Of a stretch of 64,000 nucleotides of DNA, positions 8,567 to 16,026 are shown piece after piece. Within the stretch, counting starts at the first letter, position 1. The number at the start of each line of letters is the position of its first letter. The position numbers and the translations under genes were made by a program. The notes below the pieces were generated by a model that saw only the letters and a program-made list of their open reading frames with translations, made no database searches and had not been told where the DNA came from. Location: positions 19,130 to 83,129 of the forward strand of contig JAFLDB010000012.1 in assembly GCA_017302615.1 (NCBI GenBank), read 5' to 3'. The stretch comes from Sphingomonadales bacterium (GTDB lineage Bacteria > Pseudomonadota > Alphaproteobacteria > Sphingomonadales > Sphingomonadaceae).

Positions 8567-9157
8567 CTACTTTGCGCGCTTGGCTTCGTACTTCCAGTTG
8601 CGCTTCTTGCCCTCGGCAATCCAGCCGCAGGCCTGGGCAATCCGCCGCGCGCGGGTGGCCGGGGCCTTGGCAGTCACGATCCATTCGAGATAGTCGCGCC
8701 GCGCCCCGGGCGGAAAGGCATCGAACCGCGCCCTCAGTCCGTCCCCTTCGGCCAACGCGGCGGCGAAATCATCCGGCATGGCGATTTCCGGCTTGCCCGC
8801 CGCCGACCTTGGCCCGGACTTGGCCGGACCTTGTTGAATCCGGTCGCGTGCGGCCAGGATCGCGCGGCGCAGATCGGCATCGGCGGGCAGATCGGCCGCG
8901 CTGGCAATCTTGCCATAGCCGCCCATCCCTTCGCCCACGCGCCCTTCGCCATGCAGGATGAAAGCCGCATGGGCCTTGAACGCGGCCATCCCGGCCAGAT
9001 TCCTTCCGCGATGAACGAAATGCGGCATGCCCCATTTCAGGGTCTCTTCCAGATCCGCCACCGTTTCATGCAGCAGGGCCCGCAGATGGATCAGGATCGG
9101 CCGGGCAAAGGGTGCGGCGCCAGCGATATAGGCATCAATCCGCTTGTCCCGTGCCAT
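8567..9157 (-). CDS. YdeI/OmdA-like protein with DUF1801 domain
   Basis: The 196-residue protein has an N-terminal DUF1801 segment (residues about 10-110), recognisable from LRALLHETVADLEETLKWGMPHF and FILHGEGRVGE. The C-terminal OmdA/YdeI segment (FDAFPPGARRDYLEWI...ATRARRIAQACGWIAEGKK, shortened) completes the family layout. These proteins are small cytosolic proteins of uncertain function; homologues have been linked to OmpD-associated phenotypes and stress. The final basic tail RNWKYEAKRAK is usual. It stands 16 bases downstream of the bkdB-like gene start region, convergent with the VOC gene, and shows nothing unusual in composition. Confidence 0.78.
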   Translation of the reverse strand: MARDKRIDAYIAGAAPFARPILIHLRALLHETVADLEETLKWGMPHFVHRGRNLAGMAAFKAHAAFILHGEGRVGEGMGGYGKIASAADLPADADLRRAILAARDRIQQGPAKSGPRSAAGKPEIAMPDDFAAALAEGDGLRARFDAFPPGARRDYLEWIVTAKAPATRARRIAQACGWIAEGKKRNWKYEAKRAK

Positions 9158-9173
9158 GGTCTGCCGGCTTCCT

Positions 9174-10466
9174 TCAATCCGCCAGCAGCAGCACCGGGGT
9201 TTCGATCAGCCGCTTGACCGCCTGGACGAAGCTGGCCGCGTCCCAGCCGTCGACCACGCGGTGGTCGCAGCTGATCGACACGTTCATGATCTTGCGCTTT
9301 TCGATGCGTTCCCCGCCCATGCCATCCGGCACGAACATCGGCCGCTCGACGATCCGGTTGGGGCCGATGATCGCCACTTCCGGGCGGTTGATCACCGGCG
9401 TGTGCGCCACCCCGCCCAGCGGGCCGAGCGAGGTCAGGGTGATGGTCGAGCCGGACAGTTCGGCGCTGGTCGCCGTACCCTTGCGTGCGGCTTCGGCCAG
9501 GCGGACGATCTCGCTGGCCAGTTGCCACAGGTTGCGATCCTGCGCGTCGCGGATCACCGGCACCATCAGCCCGCCCTCTGTCTGGGTCGCCATGCCCAGA
9601 TGGACCGCGCCGGAACGGTGGACCACCCCGGCCTCGTCATCATATCGGGCGTTGATCATCGGAAAATCGGGCAGCGCGCGGCAGATCGCGGTGATCAGCA
9701 GCGGCAGCATGGTCAGCTTGGGCCGATCGCCCCGCGCCGAATTGAGCTGGGCGCGCATGGCCTCCAGCGCGGTCACATCGCATTCCTCGACATAGGAGAA
9801 GTGCGGGATGTTGCGCTTCGACGCGGCCATGTTCTCGGCAATGCGGCGGCGCAGGCCCATGACCTTGACGGTCTGGTCCACGCCCTTCGCCCCGGCCGCG
9901 CGGAAACCACCAGCCGCGTTATAGGCCAGAAATGCATCCAGATCGGCATGGCGGACCCGGCCATCCTCGGCCGGCTTTACCTGTGCCAGATCGATGCCCA
10001 GTTCCATTGCGCGGGCGCGCACGGCAGGGCTGGCCAGAACCTTGGCGCTGTGCGCGGGGGCAGCAGCCACCGGCGCGGCAGGCGCAGGCTGGACGACCGG
10101 AGCCGGCGCGGCAACAGGTTCGGCCGGCACGGGTTCGGGTTCAGGCGCTTCAGGAGCCGCGACGGGTTCAGCCGCCGGCACATGGGCCGGTGCCTCGACC
10201 GGCTCCTCGCTGCCCGCATCGTCGCCTTCGGTCTCGATCACCACCAGCGGCGATCCGATCGCGATCATGTCGCCTTCCTCGCCCGCGACCGAAAGGATCA
10301 CGCCCGAAACCGGGCTTTCCATCTCGACCGTGGCCTTGTCGGTCATGACGTCGGCGATCTTGCCGTCTTCCTCGATCCGGTCGCCCACCTTGACGTGCCA
10401 GGCGACAATCTCGGCCTCGGCAATGCCTTCGCCGATATCGGGGAGGTTGAAAGTGAACTTGCCCAT
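9174..10466 (-). CDS. bkdB: Branched-chain 2-oxoacid dehydrogenase E2 (dihydrolipoyl acyltransferase)
   Basis: This is the core subunit that transfers the acyl group from lipoate to CoA in branched-chain amino acid breakdown. Domains in order: one lipoyl domain (residues 1-75) with the lipoylated lysine K44 in MTDKATVEME; a long Ala/Pro/Glu hinge (about 80-145); a peripheral-subunit-binding domain (about 148-185, SPAVRARAMELGIDL); and the catalytic domain to residue 430, with H402 in DHRVVDGWD. It is 430 residues long, as expected. It is the last gene of the E1alpha-E1beta-E2 operon, four bases after E1beta. An E3 (lpd) gene is absent from the cluster and must be supplied from elsewhere. Confidence 0.92.
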   Translation of the reverse strand: MGKFTFNLPDIGEGIAEAEIVAWHVKVGDRIEEDGKIADVMTDKATVEMESPVSGVILSVAGEEGDMIAIGSPLVVIETEGDDAGSEEPVEAPAHVPAAEPVAAPEAPEPEPVPAEPVAAPAPVVQPAPAAPVAAAPAHSAKVLASPAVRARAMELGIDLAQVKPAEDGRVRHADLDAFLAYNAAGGFRAAGAKGVDQTVKVMGLRRRIAENMAASKRNIPHFSYVEECDVTALEAMRAQLNSARGDRPKLTMLPLLITAICRALPDFPMINARYDDEAGVVHRSGAVHLGMATQTEGGLMVPVIRDAQDRNLWQLASEIVRLAEAARKGTATSAELSGSTITLTSLGPLGGVAHTPVINRPEVAIIGPNRIVERPMFVPDGMGGERIEKRKIMNVSISCDHRVVDGWDAASFVQAVKRLIETPVLLLAD

Positions 10467-10470
10467 CAGA

Positions 10471-11529
10471 TTATGCCTTCAGCAGCCGGTCAACCGCCTC
10501 GCCGATGCGGACGGGACCAGGGAAATAAGCCCATTCCAGGCTGTGCGGATAGGGGGTGTCGAACCCGGTGACGCGTTCGATCGGTGCCTCGAGGTGATAG
10601 AAGCAGCGCTCCTGCACCAGCGCCGACAGTTCCGCGCCGAACCCGCCGGTGCGGGTCGCCTCGTGGACGATCAGGCACTTGCCGGTCTTTTTGACCGAGG
10701 CTTCGATGGTTTCGATATCCAGCGGCACCAGGGTGCGCAGGTCGATGATCTCCGCATCGACGCCCTTCTCGGCCAGCACGGCCTGGGCGACGTGGATCAT
10801 GGTGCCATAGGCCAGCACGGTCAGCGCCTCGCCCTCGCGCACCACCCGCGCCTTGCCGAGCGGGATCTTGTAATAGCCTTCGGGCACAACCGAACCGTCG
10901 TGCTTGGCCCAGGGCTCTACCGGCTTGTCATAGTAGCCGCTGAACGGGCCATTATAGATCCGCTTCGGCTCGAAGAAGATCACCGGATCGTTGTCCTCGA
11001 TCGCGGCGATCAGCAGCCCCTTGGCATCGTGCGGCGTGCTGGGAATGACGGTTTTCAGGCCGGCGACATGGGTAAACAGCGCCTCAGGGCTCTGGCTGTG
11101 GGTCTGCCCGCCGAAAATGCCGCCGCCGAAGGGCGAACGCACCGTGATCGGGGCAATGAATTCCCCGGCGGAGCGGTAGCGCAGCCGCGCCGCTTCCGAA
11201 ATCAGCTGGTCCAGCCCCGGATAGATGTAATCGGCAAACTGGATTTCCGGCACCGGACGCAGGCCATAGGCCCCCATCCCCACCGCCGCGCCGATGATCC
11301 CGCATTCGTTGATCGGGGTATCGAACACGCGTTGCTTGCCGAACTTCTTCTGCAATCCGGCAGTGGCGCGGAACACCCCGCCGAAATAGCCGACGTCTTC
11401 ACCGAAGACGACCACATCGGGATCGCGCTCCATCATGATGTGCAGCGCCTCGTTGATCGCCTCGATCATGTTGAGCCGCTTGGTCGGGGCCTTGGCCAGG
11501 CTGAGCGGCGCTTCTTCGGGAGTCATCAT
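10471..11529 (-). CDS. bkdA2: Branched-chain 2-oxoacid dehydrogenase E1 beta
   Basis: Beta subunit of the thiamine-diphosphate-dependent decarboxylase component, about 352 residues. Typical beta-subunit blocks are NMIEAINEALHIMMERDPDV, VVFGEDVGYFGGVFRATAGL, the FADYIYPGLDQLISEAARLRYRS metal region (outlined) and PITVRSPFGGGIFGGQTHSQ. The C-terminal transketolase-like domain binds E2. The start codon pair ATGATG overlaps the E1alpha stop (TGA), so E1alpha and E1beta should be made in equal amounts by coupling. The long FGGVFRA and SQSPEALF blocks favour branched-chain over pyruvate dehydrogenase. Confidence 0.93.
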   Translation of the reverse strand: MMTPEEAPLSLAKAPTKRLNMIEAINEALHIMMERDPDVVVFGEDVGYFGGVFRATAGLQKKFGKQRVFDTPINECGIIGAAVGMGAYGLRPVPEIQFADYIYPGLDQLISEAARLRYRSAGEFIAPITVRSPFGGGIFGGQTHSQSPEALFTHVAGLKTVIPSTPHDAKGLLIAAIEDNDPVIFFEPKRIYNGPFSGYYDKPVEPWAKHDGSVVPEGYYKIPLGKARVVREGEALTVLAYGTMIHVAQAVLAEKGVDAEIIDLRTLVPLDIETIEASVKKTGKCLIVHEATRTGGFGAELSALVQERCFYHLEAPIERVTGFDTPYPHSLEWAYFPGPVRIGEAVDRLLKA

Positions 11530-12830
11530 TCGTACTCCTTCCAGCTGGGCCACTTGATCCGGCGCTCGCGGATTGCCTGTTCGGCCTGTTCCTGAAGGTG
11601 CCAGGGCAGTTCCTCGTAAACATCCTCGAACATGGTGTGGAACGGGTGGTGCAGGCCGTGGCCCAGAACGCCGTTCTTCTCCGCTTCCTTGGTCGCGGCC
11701 TTGACCTGTTCGGCCAGTTCGAGGTCCATCGCCGCGTGCTGCTCCTCGCTCCATTCACCAAGCGCGATGAGGTGCTTCTTGAGGCGGTTGATCGGATCGC
11801 CGAGCGGCCATTCGTCGCGCTCCTGTGCAGAGCGGTAGGCGCTGGGATCGTCCGAGGTGGAATGGCCTTCGGCGCGGTAGCTGAAATGCTCGATCAGGGT
11901 CGGGCCCTTGCCCGCCCGCGCCCGGTTGGCGGCCCAGCGCGCCGCGGCATAGACCGCCAGCGCATCGTTGCCGTCGACGCGGAGGCCGGCAATGCCATAG
12001 CCGATCGCGCGCGCCGCAAAGGTTGCCCGCTCGCCGCCGGCAAAGCCCGAAAAGCTGGAAATCGCCCACTGGTTGTTGACGATATTGAACACGACCGGCG
12101 CATTGAACACGGTGGCAAAAATGAACGCGGCGTGGGCATCGCCCTCCGCGCTTGATCCCTCCCCGATCCAGGTGCTGGCGATCCGGGTATCGCCCTTGAT
12201 CGCGCTGGCCATGGCCCATCCTGCGGCCTGCGGCATCTGCGTCGCCAGGTTGCCGCTGATCGTGAAGAAGTTGTGGTCCCGGCTGGAATACATGATCGGC
12301 AACTGGCGGCCCTTCAGCTTGTCGGCCCGGTTGGAATAGATCTGGTTGATCATTTCCACGATCGGATAGCCGCGCGCGATCAGGATGCCCTGCTGGCGAT
12401 AGCTGGGGAACACCATGTCATCGTCGGAAAGGGCATAGGCCGAGGCAACGCTGGTCGCCTCTTCTCCGGTGCACTTCATGTAGAAGCTGGTCTTGCCCTG
12501 CCGCTGGCCGCGGTACATCCGGTCGTCAAAGGCGCGGGTCAGCGCCATGGTCCGCAGCATCCGGCGCAGCGTTTCAGCATCCAGCTTGGGATCCCACGCG
12601 CCGACCGCGCGGTGATCCTGGTCCAGCACCCGGATCAGGCCGTGGCACAGGGCGTGCGTTTCCTCGGTCGGACAGGCCTCGTCCGGCCGGGCAAAGGCCC
12701 CGGCGGGGGGAATGTCGAGAAACGAATAATCGACCGGATCGCCGGGGCGAAACGGCGGCTCCGGCACGTGCAGGCTCAGCGGCGGCAGATTGCCGCCTGC
12801 GGCTCCGGCACTGGCAGGTCCCTTGGCCAT
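11526..12830 (-). CDS. bkdA1: Branched-chain 2-oxoacid dehydrogenase E1 alpha
   Basis: Alpha subunit that binds thiamine diphosphate and decarboxylates branched-chain 2-oxoacids. The 434-residue protein has the long N-terminal extension usual for BCKDH alpha (PPLSLHVPEPPFRPGD). The ThDP motif runs from WIGEGSSAEGDAHAAF to NIVNNQWAIS, the phosphorylation-loop region is YRAEGHSTSDDPSAYR, and MYRGQRQGKTSFYMKCTGEE lies in the active-site channel. The ATG at 12830 has a GGGAG site about 8 bases upstream. A strong promoter 64-92 bases upstream drives the operon. No adjacent regulator of the BkdR type is visible. Confidence 0.93.
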   Translation of the reverse strand: MAKGPASAGAAGGNLPPLSLHVPEPPFRPGDPVDYSFLDIPPAGAFARPDEACPTEETHALCHGLIRVLDQDHRAVGAWDPKLDAETLRRMLRTMALTRAFDDRMYRGQRQGKTSFYMKCTGEEATSVASAYALSDDDMVFPSYRQQGILIARGYPIVEMINQIYSNRADKLKGRQLPIMYSSRDHNFFTISGNLATQMPQAAGWAMASAIKGDTRIASTWIGEGSSAEGDAHAAFIFATVFNAPVVFNIVNNQWAISSFSGFAGGERATFAARAIGYGIAGLRVDGNDALAVYAAARWAANRARAGKGPTLIEHFSYRAEGHSTSDDPSAYRSAQERDEWPLGDPINRLKKHLIALGEWSEEQHAAMDLELAEQVKAATKEAEKNGVLGHGLHHPFHTMFEDVYEELPWHLQEQAEQAIRERRIKWPSWKEYE

Positions 12831-12893
12831 CTTGCGCTCTCCCGCTTCACTCGCGCCGTGATGACGCTTGGAAGCAAATTCTAGATGCGCGAC

Positions 12894-12922
12894 ATATTAT
12901 TTCAAACTGGTTTCAGCGTCAA
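12894..12922 (-). promoter_or_regulatory. Near-consensus promoter of the bkd operon
   Basis: Reading the minus strand, TTGACG (12917-12922) is followed after exactly 17 bases by TAATAT (12894-12899). The stretch is the only AT-rich patch between thyA and bkdA1. It leaves a 5' leader of roughly 55 bases. Confidence 0.65.
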
Positions 12923-12942
12923 CTAAACCGAAGCCCTCCTTT

Positions 12943-13026
12943 CGTCATTGCGAGGGGCGCAGCCCCGCGGCAATCCAGCTGCGGTTTAAGCTGCTCCTGG
13001 ATTGCTTCGCTGCGCTCGCAATGACG
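12943..13026. repeat. Inverted repeat of the CGTCATTGCGAG...GCAATCCAG type
   Basis: Two arms start with CGTCATTGCGAG and end with AATGACG. They read inward through GGCAATCCAG and CTGGATTGC, so the 84 bases can form one long hairpin with internal GC-rich bulges. It lies just after the thyA stop codon and before the bkd promoter, so it can act as a bidirectional terminator. This sequence class occurs as dispersed copies in many alphaproteobacterial genomes. Confidence 0.75.
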
Positions 13027-13036
13027 AGGCTTTGGC

Positions 13037-13993
13037 TCATACCGCCACCGGTGCCGAGATGTGCGCCTGGGGGGCATAACCGGTCACTTCGAAGTCCTCG
13101 ATCCGGTAGTCGAAAATGCTCTCCGGCCGGCGCAGGATCGCCAGCTTGCCCCCGCCCGAAGGCGCGCGCGACAGCTGGGTTTCCACCAGTTCAGCGTGGT
13201 TGAGGTAAAGGTGCGTATCCCCGCCCATCCAGATCAGTTCCCCGGCTTCCAGATCGCACTGCTGGGCCAGCATCCGGGTGAACAGCGCCGCGCCAAACAG
13301 GTTGAACGGCAGACCCAGCGCGACATCGCAGCTGCGCTGATAGAGCAGGCAATTGAGGCGGTTCCCCGCGACCTGGAACTGGTAGGTCTTGTGGCACGGC
13401 GGCAGCGCCATCTGCTCCAGCTCGGCCACGTTCCAGCCTTCGACGATGTGGCGGCGGCTGCCGGGGTTGTGCTTCAGGCTGTGAACCAGGTCGGCCACCT
13501 GGTTGATCCCCGGCCCGGAGCGGAACAGCCCGTCCCCCGCGGGCTGATAGGTCGGCCAGTCGACCCACTGCTTGCCGTAGACCGGGCCAAGATCGCCCCA
13601 TTGCGCAGCGAATCCCTCGTCCTCGGCGATGCGGGCGGCGAACCGTTCGACCGAAATCGCATCGCCCGTGGCCTTCACATAGTTGGCATGGGGCCACTCG
13701 TTCCAGATCTTCACGCCTTGCAACACCAGCGGGCGGATGTTGGTATTGCCGGTCAGGAACCACAGGAATTCGCGGGCCGAGGTTTTCCAGTAGACCCGCT
13801 TGGTGGTGACAAGCGGCATTTCTCCGCCCGACAGGTCAAAGCGAATCTGCGCGCCGAACACCGCGCGCGTACCCACGCCAGTGCGGTCGATCCGCTCGTC
13901 CCCGCTTTCCCAGATGCGGCGCATCAGCTCCAGATACTGCCATTCCCAGTGGTCAGAGGAGCGGGAATCGAGGGGAATCGCTGCGGAAGCCAT
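13037..13993 (-). CDS. thyA: Thymidylate synthase
   Basis: Converts dUMP to dTMP with 5,10-methylene-THF as donor of the methylene group and reductant. The 318-residue product has the catalytic cysteine C200 in ALPPCHKTYQFQV. The dUMP site is QRSCDVALGLPFNL, the N-terminal arginine loop is RTGVGTRAVFG, and GGDTHLYLNHAELV provides the C-terminal folate contacts. It is somewhat longer than the 264-residue E. coli enzyme because of an insert around residues 100-150, which is common in other ThyA proteins. It is a single gene bounded by a hairpin repeat downstream and a tRNA promoter upstream. No dihydrofolate reductase gene follows it. Confidence 0.96.
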   Translation of the reverse strand: MASAAIPLDSRSSDHWEWQYLELMRRIWESGDERIDRTGVGTRAVFGAQIRFDLSGGEMPLVTTKRVYWKTSAREFLWFLTGNTNIRPLVLQGVKIWNEWPHANYVKATGDAISVERFAARIAEDEGFAAQWGDLGPVYGKQWVDWPTYQPAGDGLFRSGPGINQVADLVHSLKHNPGSRRHIVEGWNVAELEQMALPPCHKTYQFQVAGNRLNCLLYQRSCDVALGLPFNLFGAALFTRMLAQQCDLEAGELIWMGGDTHLYLNHAELVETQLSRAPSGGGKLAILRRPESIFDYRIEDFEVTGYAPQAHISAPVAV

Positions 13994-14021
13994 GAAATGA
14001 CCCTAGCGATAGATTGCCCGC

Positions 14022-14050
14022 TTGCCACCCGGGGAATCGCTGACTATAGG
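14022..14050 (+). promoter_or_regulatory. Promoter of tRNA-Pro(CGG), TTGCCA/TATAGG type
   Basis: TTGCCA (14022-14027), 17-base spacer, TATAGG (14045-14050). The flanks CCGCTTGCCA and CTATAGGC are identical to those before two other tRNA genes in this window. Confidence 0.65.
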
Positions 14051-14091
14051 CCCGCTCCTGCCTTGGGCATCTTCGGATGCTCTGGATCGGT

Positions 14092-14168
14092 CGGGGAATA
14101 GCTCAGCCTGGTAGAGCACTGTCTTCGGGAGGCAGGGGCCGGAGGTTCGAATCCTCTTTCCCCGACCA
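14092..14168 (+). tRNA. tRNA-Pro (CGG)
   Basis: A 77-base cloverleaf. The acceptor stem CGGGGAA pairs with TTCCCCG, the anticodon arm CTGTC-TTCGGGA-GGCAG gives anticodon CGG, the T-arm contains GGTTCGAATCC, and CCA is encoded at 14166-14168. The C1 start and the GCCTGG D-loop are usual for proline tRNAs. Confidence 0.97.
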
Positions 14169-14189
14169 AATCCACCACTTTCAACGCGA

Positions 14190-15341
14190 TCAGCCGGAAC
14201 ACTCGCTGCCGCCTGCGCGAGCCAGCGCGGTCACGCGTTTGTCGCGTCCGTAGATATCGTCATAGAACGCCAGACTGCCATCGGCCCGGGTCCCGGCGGT
14301 GAAATAGGCGATATAGACCGGCACCGGCCGGGCCAGCCCAACCGTGACCGACTGGCGCGAGGCGACCAGCGCATCGATCTGCGGCCGGGTCTTCACCCCC
14401 GCCAGCAGGCTTTCCGCCAGACCCAGCGCATCGCCCACCCGCACGCAGCCGTGGCTGAAGGCACGGACATCGCGATCGAACAGGTCGCGGTTCGGGGTGT
14501 CGTGCAGGTAGACGCTGTAGGGATTGGGCATCACCAGCTTCATCTGTCCCAGCGCGTTGTTCGGCCCCGGCTTCTGCTGCACCGAACCCCCGCTCCAGAC
14601 ATAGCCGCGCGCCCGCGCCGTCGCCGGACTGCGCCGTATCAGGCCGCCCACGCTTTCGCGCACGATATTGCCGGGCACGTTCCACCACGGATTGATGTTC
14701 ACCCCGGTGACCATGGCCGAGAACACCGGCGTGGGAGTGGAAGTCTTCCCGACGATCACCCGCCAGGTCCCGGCCCGCACTCCGCCCTGCCAGCGGGTCA
14801 CTTCAAAGGCGGCGGCATTGACCAGCAGATAGTCCTGCCCGGGGGACAGCGGCATCCAGCGCCAGCGCTCCATGTTGCGGGCCAGGGTGCGGCGCTTCAC
14901 GGGATCGGTTTCCGCCCGCCAGGCATCGCGCAGCACGGCGTAATCGGGATGCATCGGGCGCTGTCCGGCGAAGAAATCGTCGATCCGCCCGGCGGCAAGC
15001 GCCACGGCGAGCTGCTCCTCGACCTTGATCGAACGGTCGCTGTCGGGGATCCTCCACCCGGCCCGCTCGCCGGCGGTGGCCGCCCCAAGCAGATGCATCC
15101 GCGCCAGCTTCAGCGCCAGGGCCGTCGCTGCCGCGTCGATCGCTGCCGGATTGCCTGCGGCAATCGCTCGGTCCAGCGCGGAACTGTCTGGACGTGACAG
15201 GGCATCGTCGGGCGCGGCGGAAACCCAGCTGCGCAGCTTGGCAATGCTGTCTGCATTCCACAGCGGCGCGGCTGGTGGCGGTACATCGGCGGCAGCCAGC
15301 AGGATAAAGGCCAGCGCAGCCACAGAACGCTTCATCCGCAT
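14190..15341 (-). CDS. L,D-transpeptidase (YkuD family), secreted
   Basis: YkuD enzymes form 3-3 peptidoglycan cross-links or attach proteins to peptidoglycan in the periplasm. The 383-residue protein has a signal peptide (MRMKRSVAALAFILLAAADV) and an alpha-helical region to about residue 190. The catalytic domain follows, with HDTPNRDLFDRD and SHGCVRVGDAL; the nucleophile is C299 and the histidine H297. MERWRWMP before the domain is seen in YcbB/LdtD-type enzymes, though the usual peptidoglycan-binding domain is not obvious. ATG 15341 is preceded by GGGAAGGGG. It is divergent from a second, unrelated L,D-transpeptidase gene. Confidence 0.9.
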   Translation of the reverse strand: MRMKRSVAALAFILLAAADVPPPAAPLWNADSIAKLRSWVSAAPDDALSRPDSSALDRAIAAGNPAAIDAAATALALKLARMHLLGAATAGERAGWRIPDSDRSIKVEEQLAVALAAGRIDDFFAGQRPMHPDYAVLRDAWRAETDPVKRRTLARNMERWRWMPLSPGQDYLLVNAAAFEVTRWQGGVRAGTWRVIVGKTSTPTPVFSAMVTGVNINPWWNVPGNIVRESVGGLIRRSPATARARGYVWSGGSVQQKPGPNNALGQMKLVMPNPYSVYLHDTPNRDLFDRDVRAFSHGCVRVGDALGLAESLLAGVKTRPQIDALVASRQSVTVGLARPVPVYIAYFTAGTRADGSLAFYDDIYGRDKRVTALARAGGSECSG

Positions 15342-15417
15342 ATTCGGCCCCTTCCCTTGCAATCCGGGGCAGCCCTACCCAGATCGCGTTCAAACGAACT
15401 TCGGGAATCGCATACCC

Positions 15418-16026
15418 ATGAAATTCAACCGGCGCCACTTTATCGGCGCCATGGTTGCCGGCTCTGCCGGGCTGACTGCCACCAAGAGTTTCGCCACCAC
15501 CCTGTGCGGCGAAACGCCAGCCCTGCTGCCCAACGCCATGGCCGCCCTCGATGCCCATGCCGACCGGATCGTCCACCGCGACGTGATCGGGATCGTCAAC
15601 TTTGCCGCGCATTCGCGGCTGCCGCGCTTCCAGCTGGTCGACGTGGCCGGCGGCCGCGTGCTGAAGACCATGCTGGTCGCCCACGGCAACGGATCCGACC
15701 CGGCGGCCAGCGGCTGGACCGAGCGGTTCTCCAACCGCCCCGGCTCCAACGCCTCGTCCAAGGGAGCCTTCGTGACCGGCCCGACCTATGTTGGCAAGCA
15801 TGGCCGCTCGCGCAAGCTGATCGGGCTGGAGCCGCAGAACGAAGCGGCCTTGCGCCGGGCGATCGTGATTCACGGCGCCGACTATGTCAGCATGGACCGC
15901 GCGCTGAACCAGGGCCGGATCGGCCGCAGCCAGGGCTGTTTCGCCGTTTCGCGCGCGGAAATTGGCGATCTGCTGGAAATTCTGGGTGAAGGCCGCCTGC
16001 TCTATGCCTGGAAGGAAGAGGGTTAG
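15418..16026 (+). CDS. Murein L,D-transpeptidase catalytic-domain (YkuD_2-type) protein with Tat-like signal
   Basis: The 202-residue protein begins MKFNRRHFIGAMVAGSAGLT. Its twin arginine followed by F and a mild hydrophobic stretch resembles a Tat signal. The later part has FVTGPTYVGKHGRSRKLIGL, VIHGADYVS and IGRSQGCFAVSR. The last holds the presumed nucleophile C174 and matches the short YkuD_2 family of murein L,D-transpeptidase-like proteins. It is divergent from the larger L,D-transpeptidase, with 76 bases between the starts, so shared control is possible. Its stop overlaps the recG stop region by four bases on the opposite strand. Confidence 0.83.
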   Translation: MKFNRRHFIGAMVAGSAGLTATKSFATTLCGETPALLPNAMAALDAHADRIVHRDVIGIVNFAAHSRLPRFQLVDVAGGRVLKTMLVAHGNGSDPAASGWTERFSNRPGSNASSKGAFVTGPTYVGKHGRSRKLIGLEPQNEAALRRAIVIHGADYVSMDRALNQGRIGRSQGCFAVSRAEIGDLLEILGEGRLLYAWKEEG

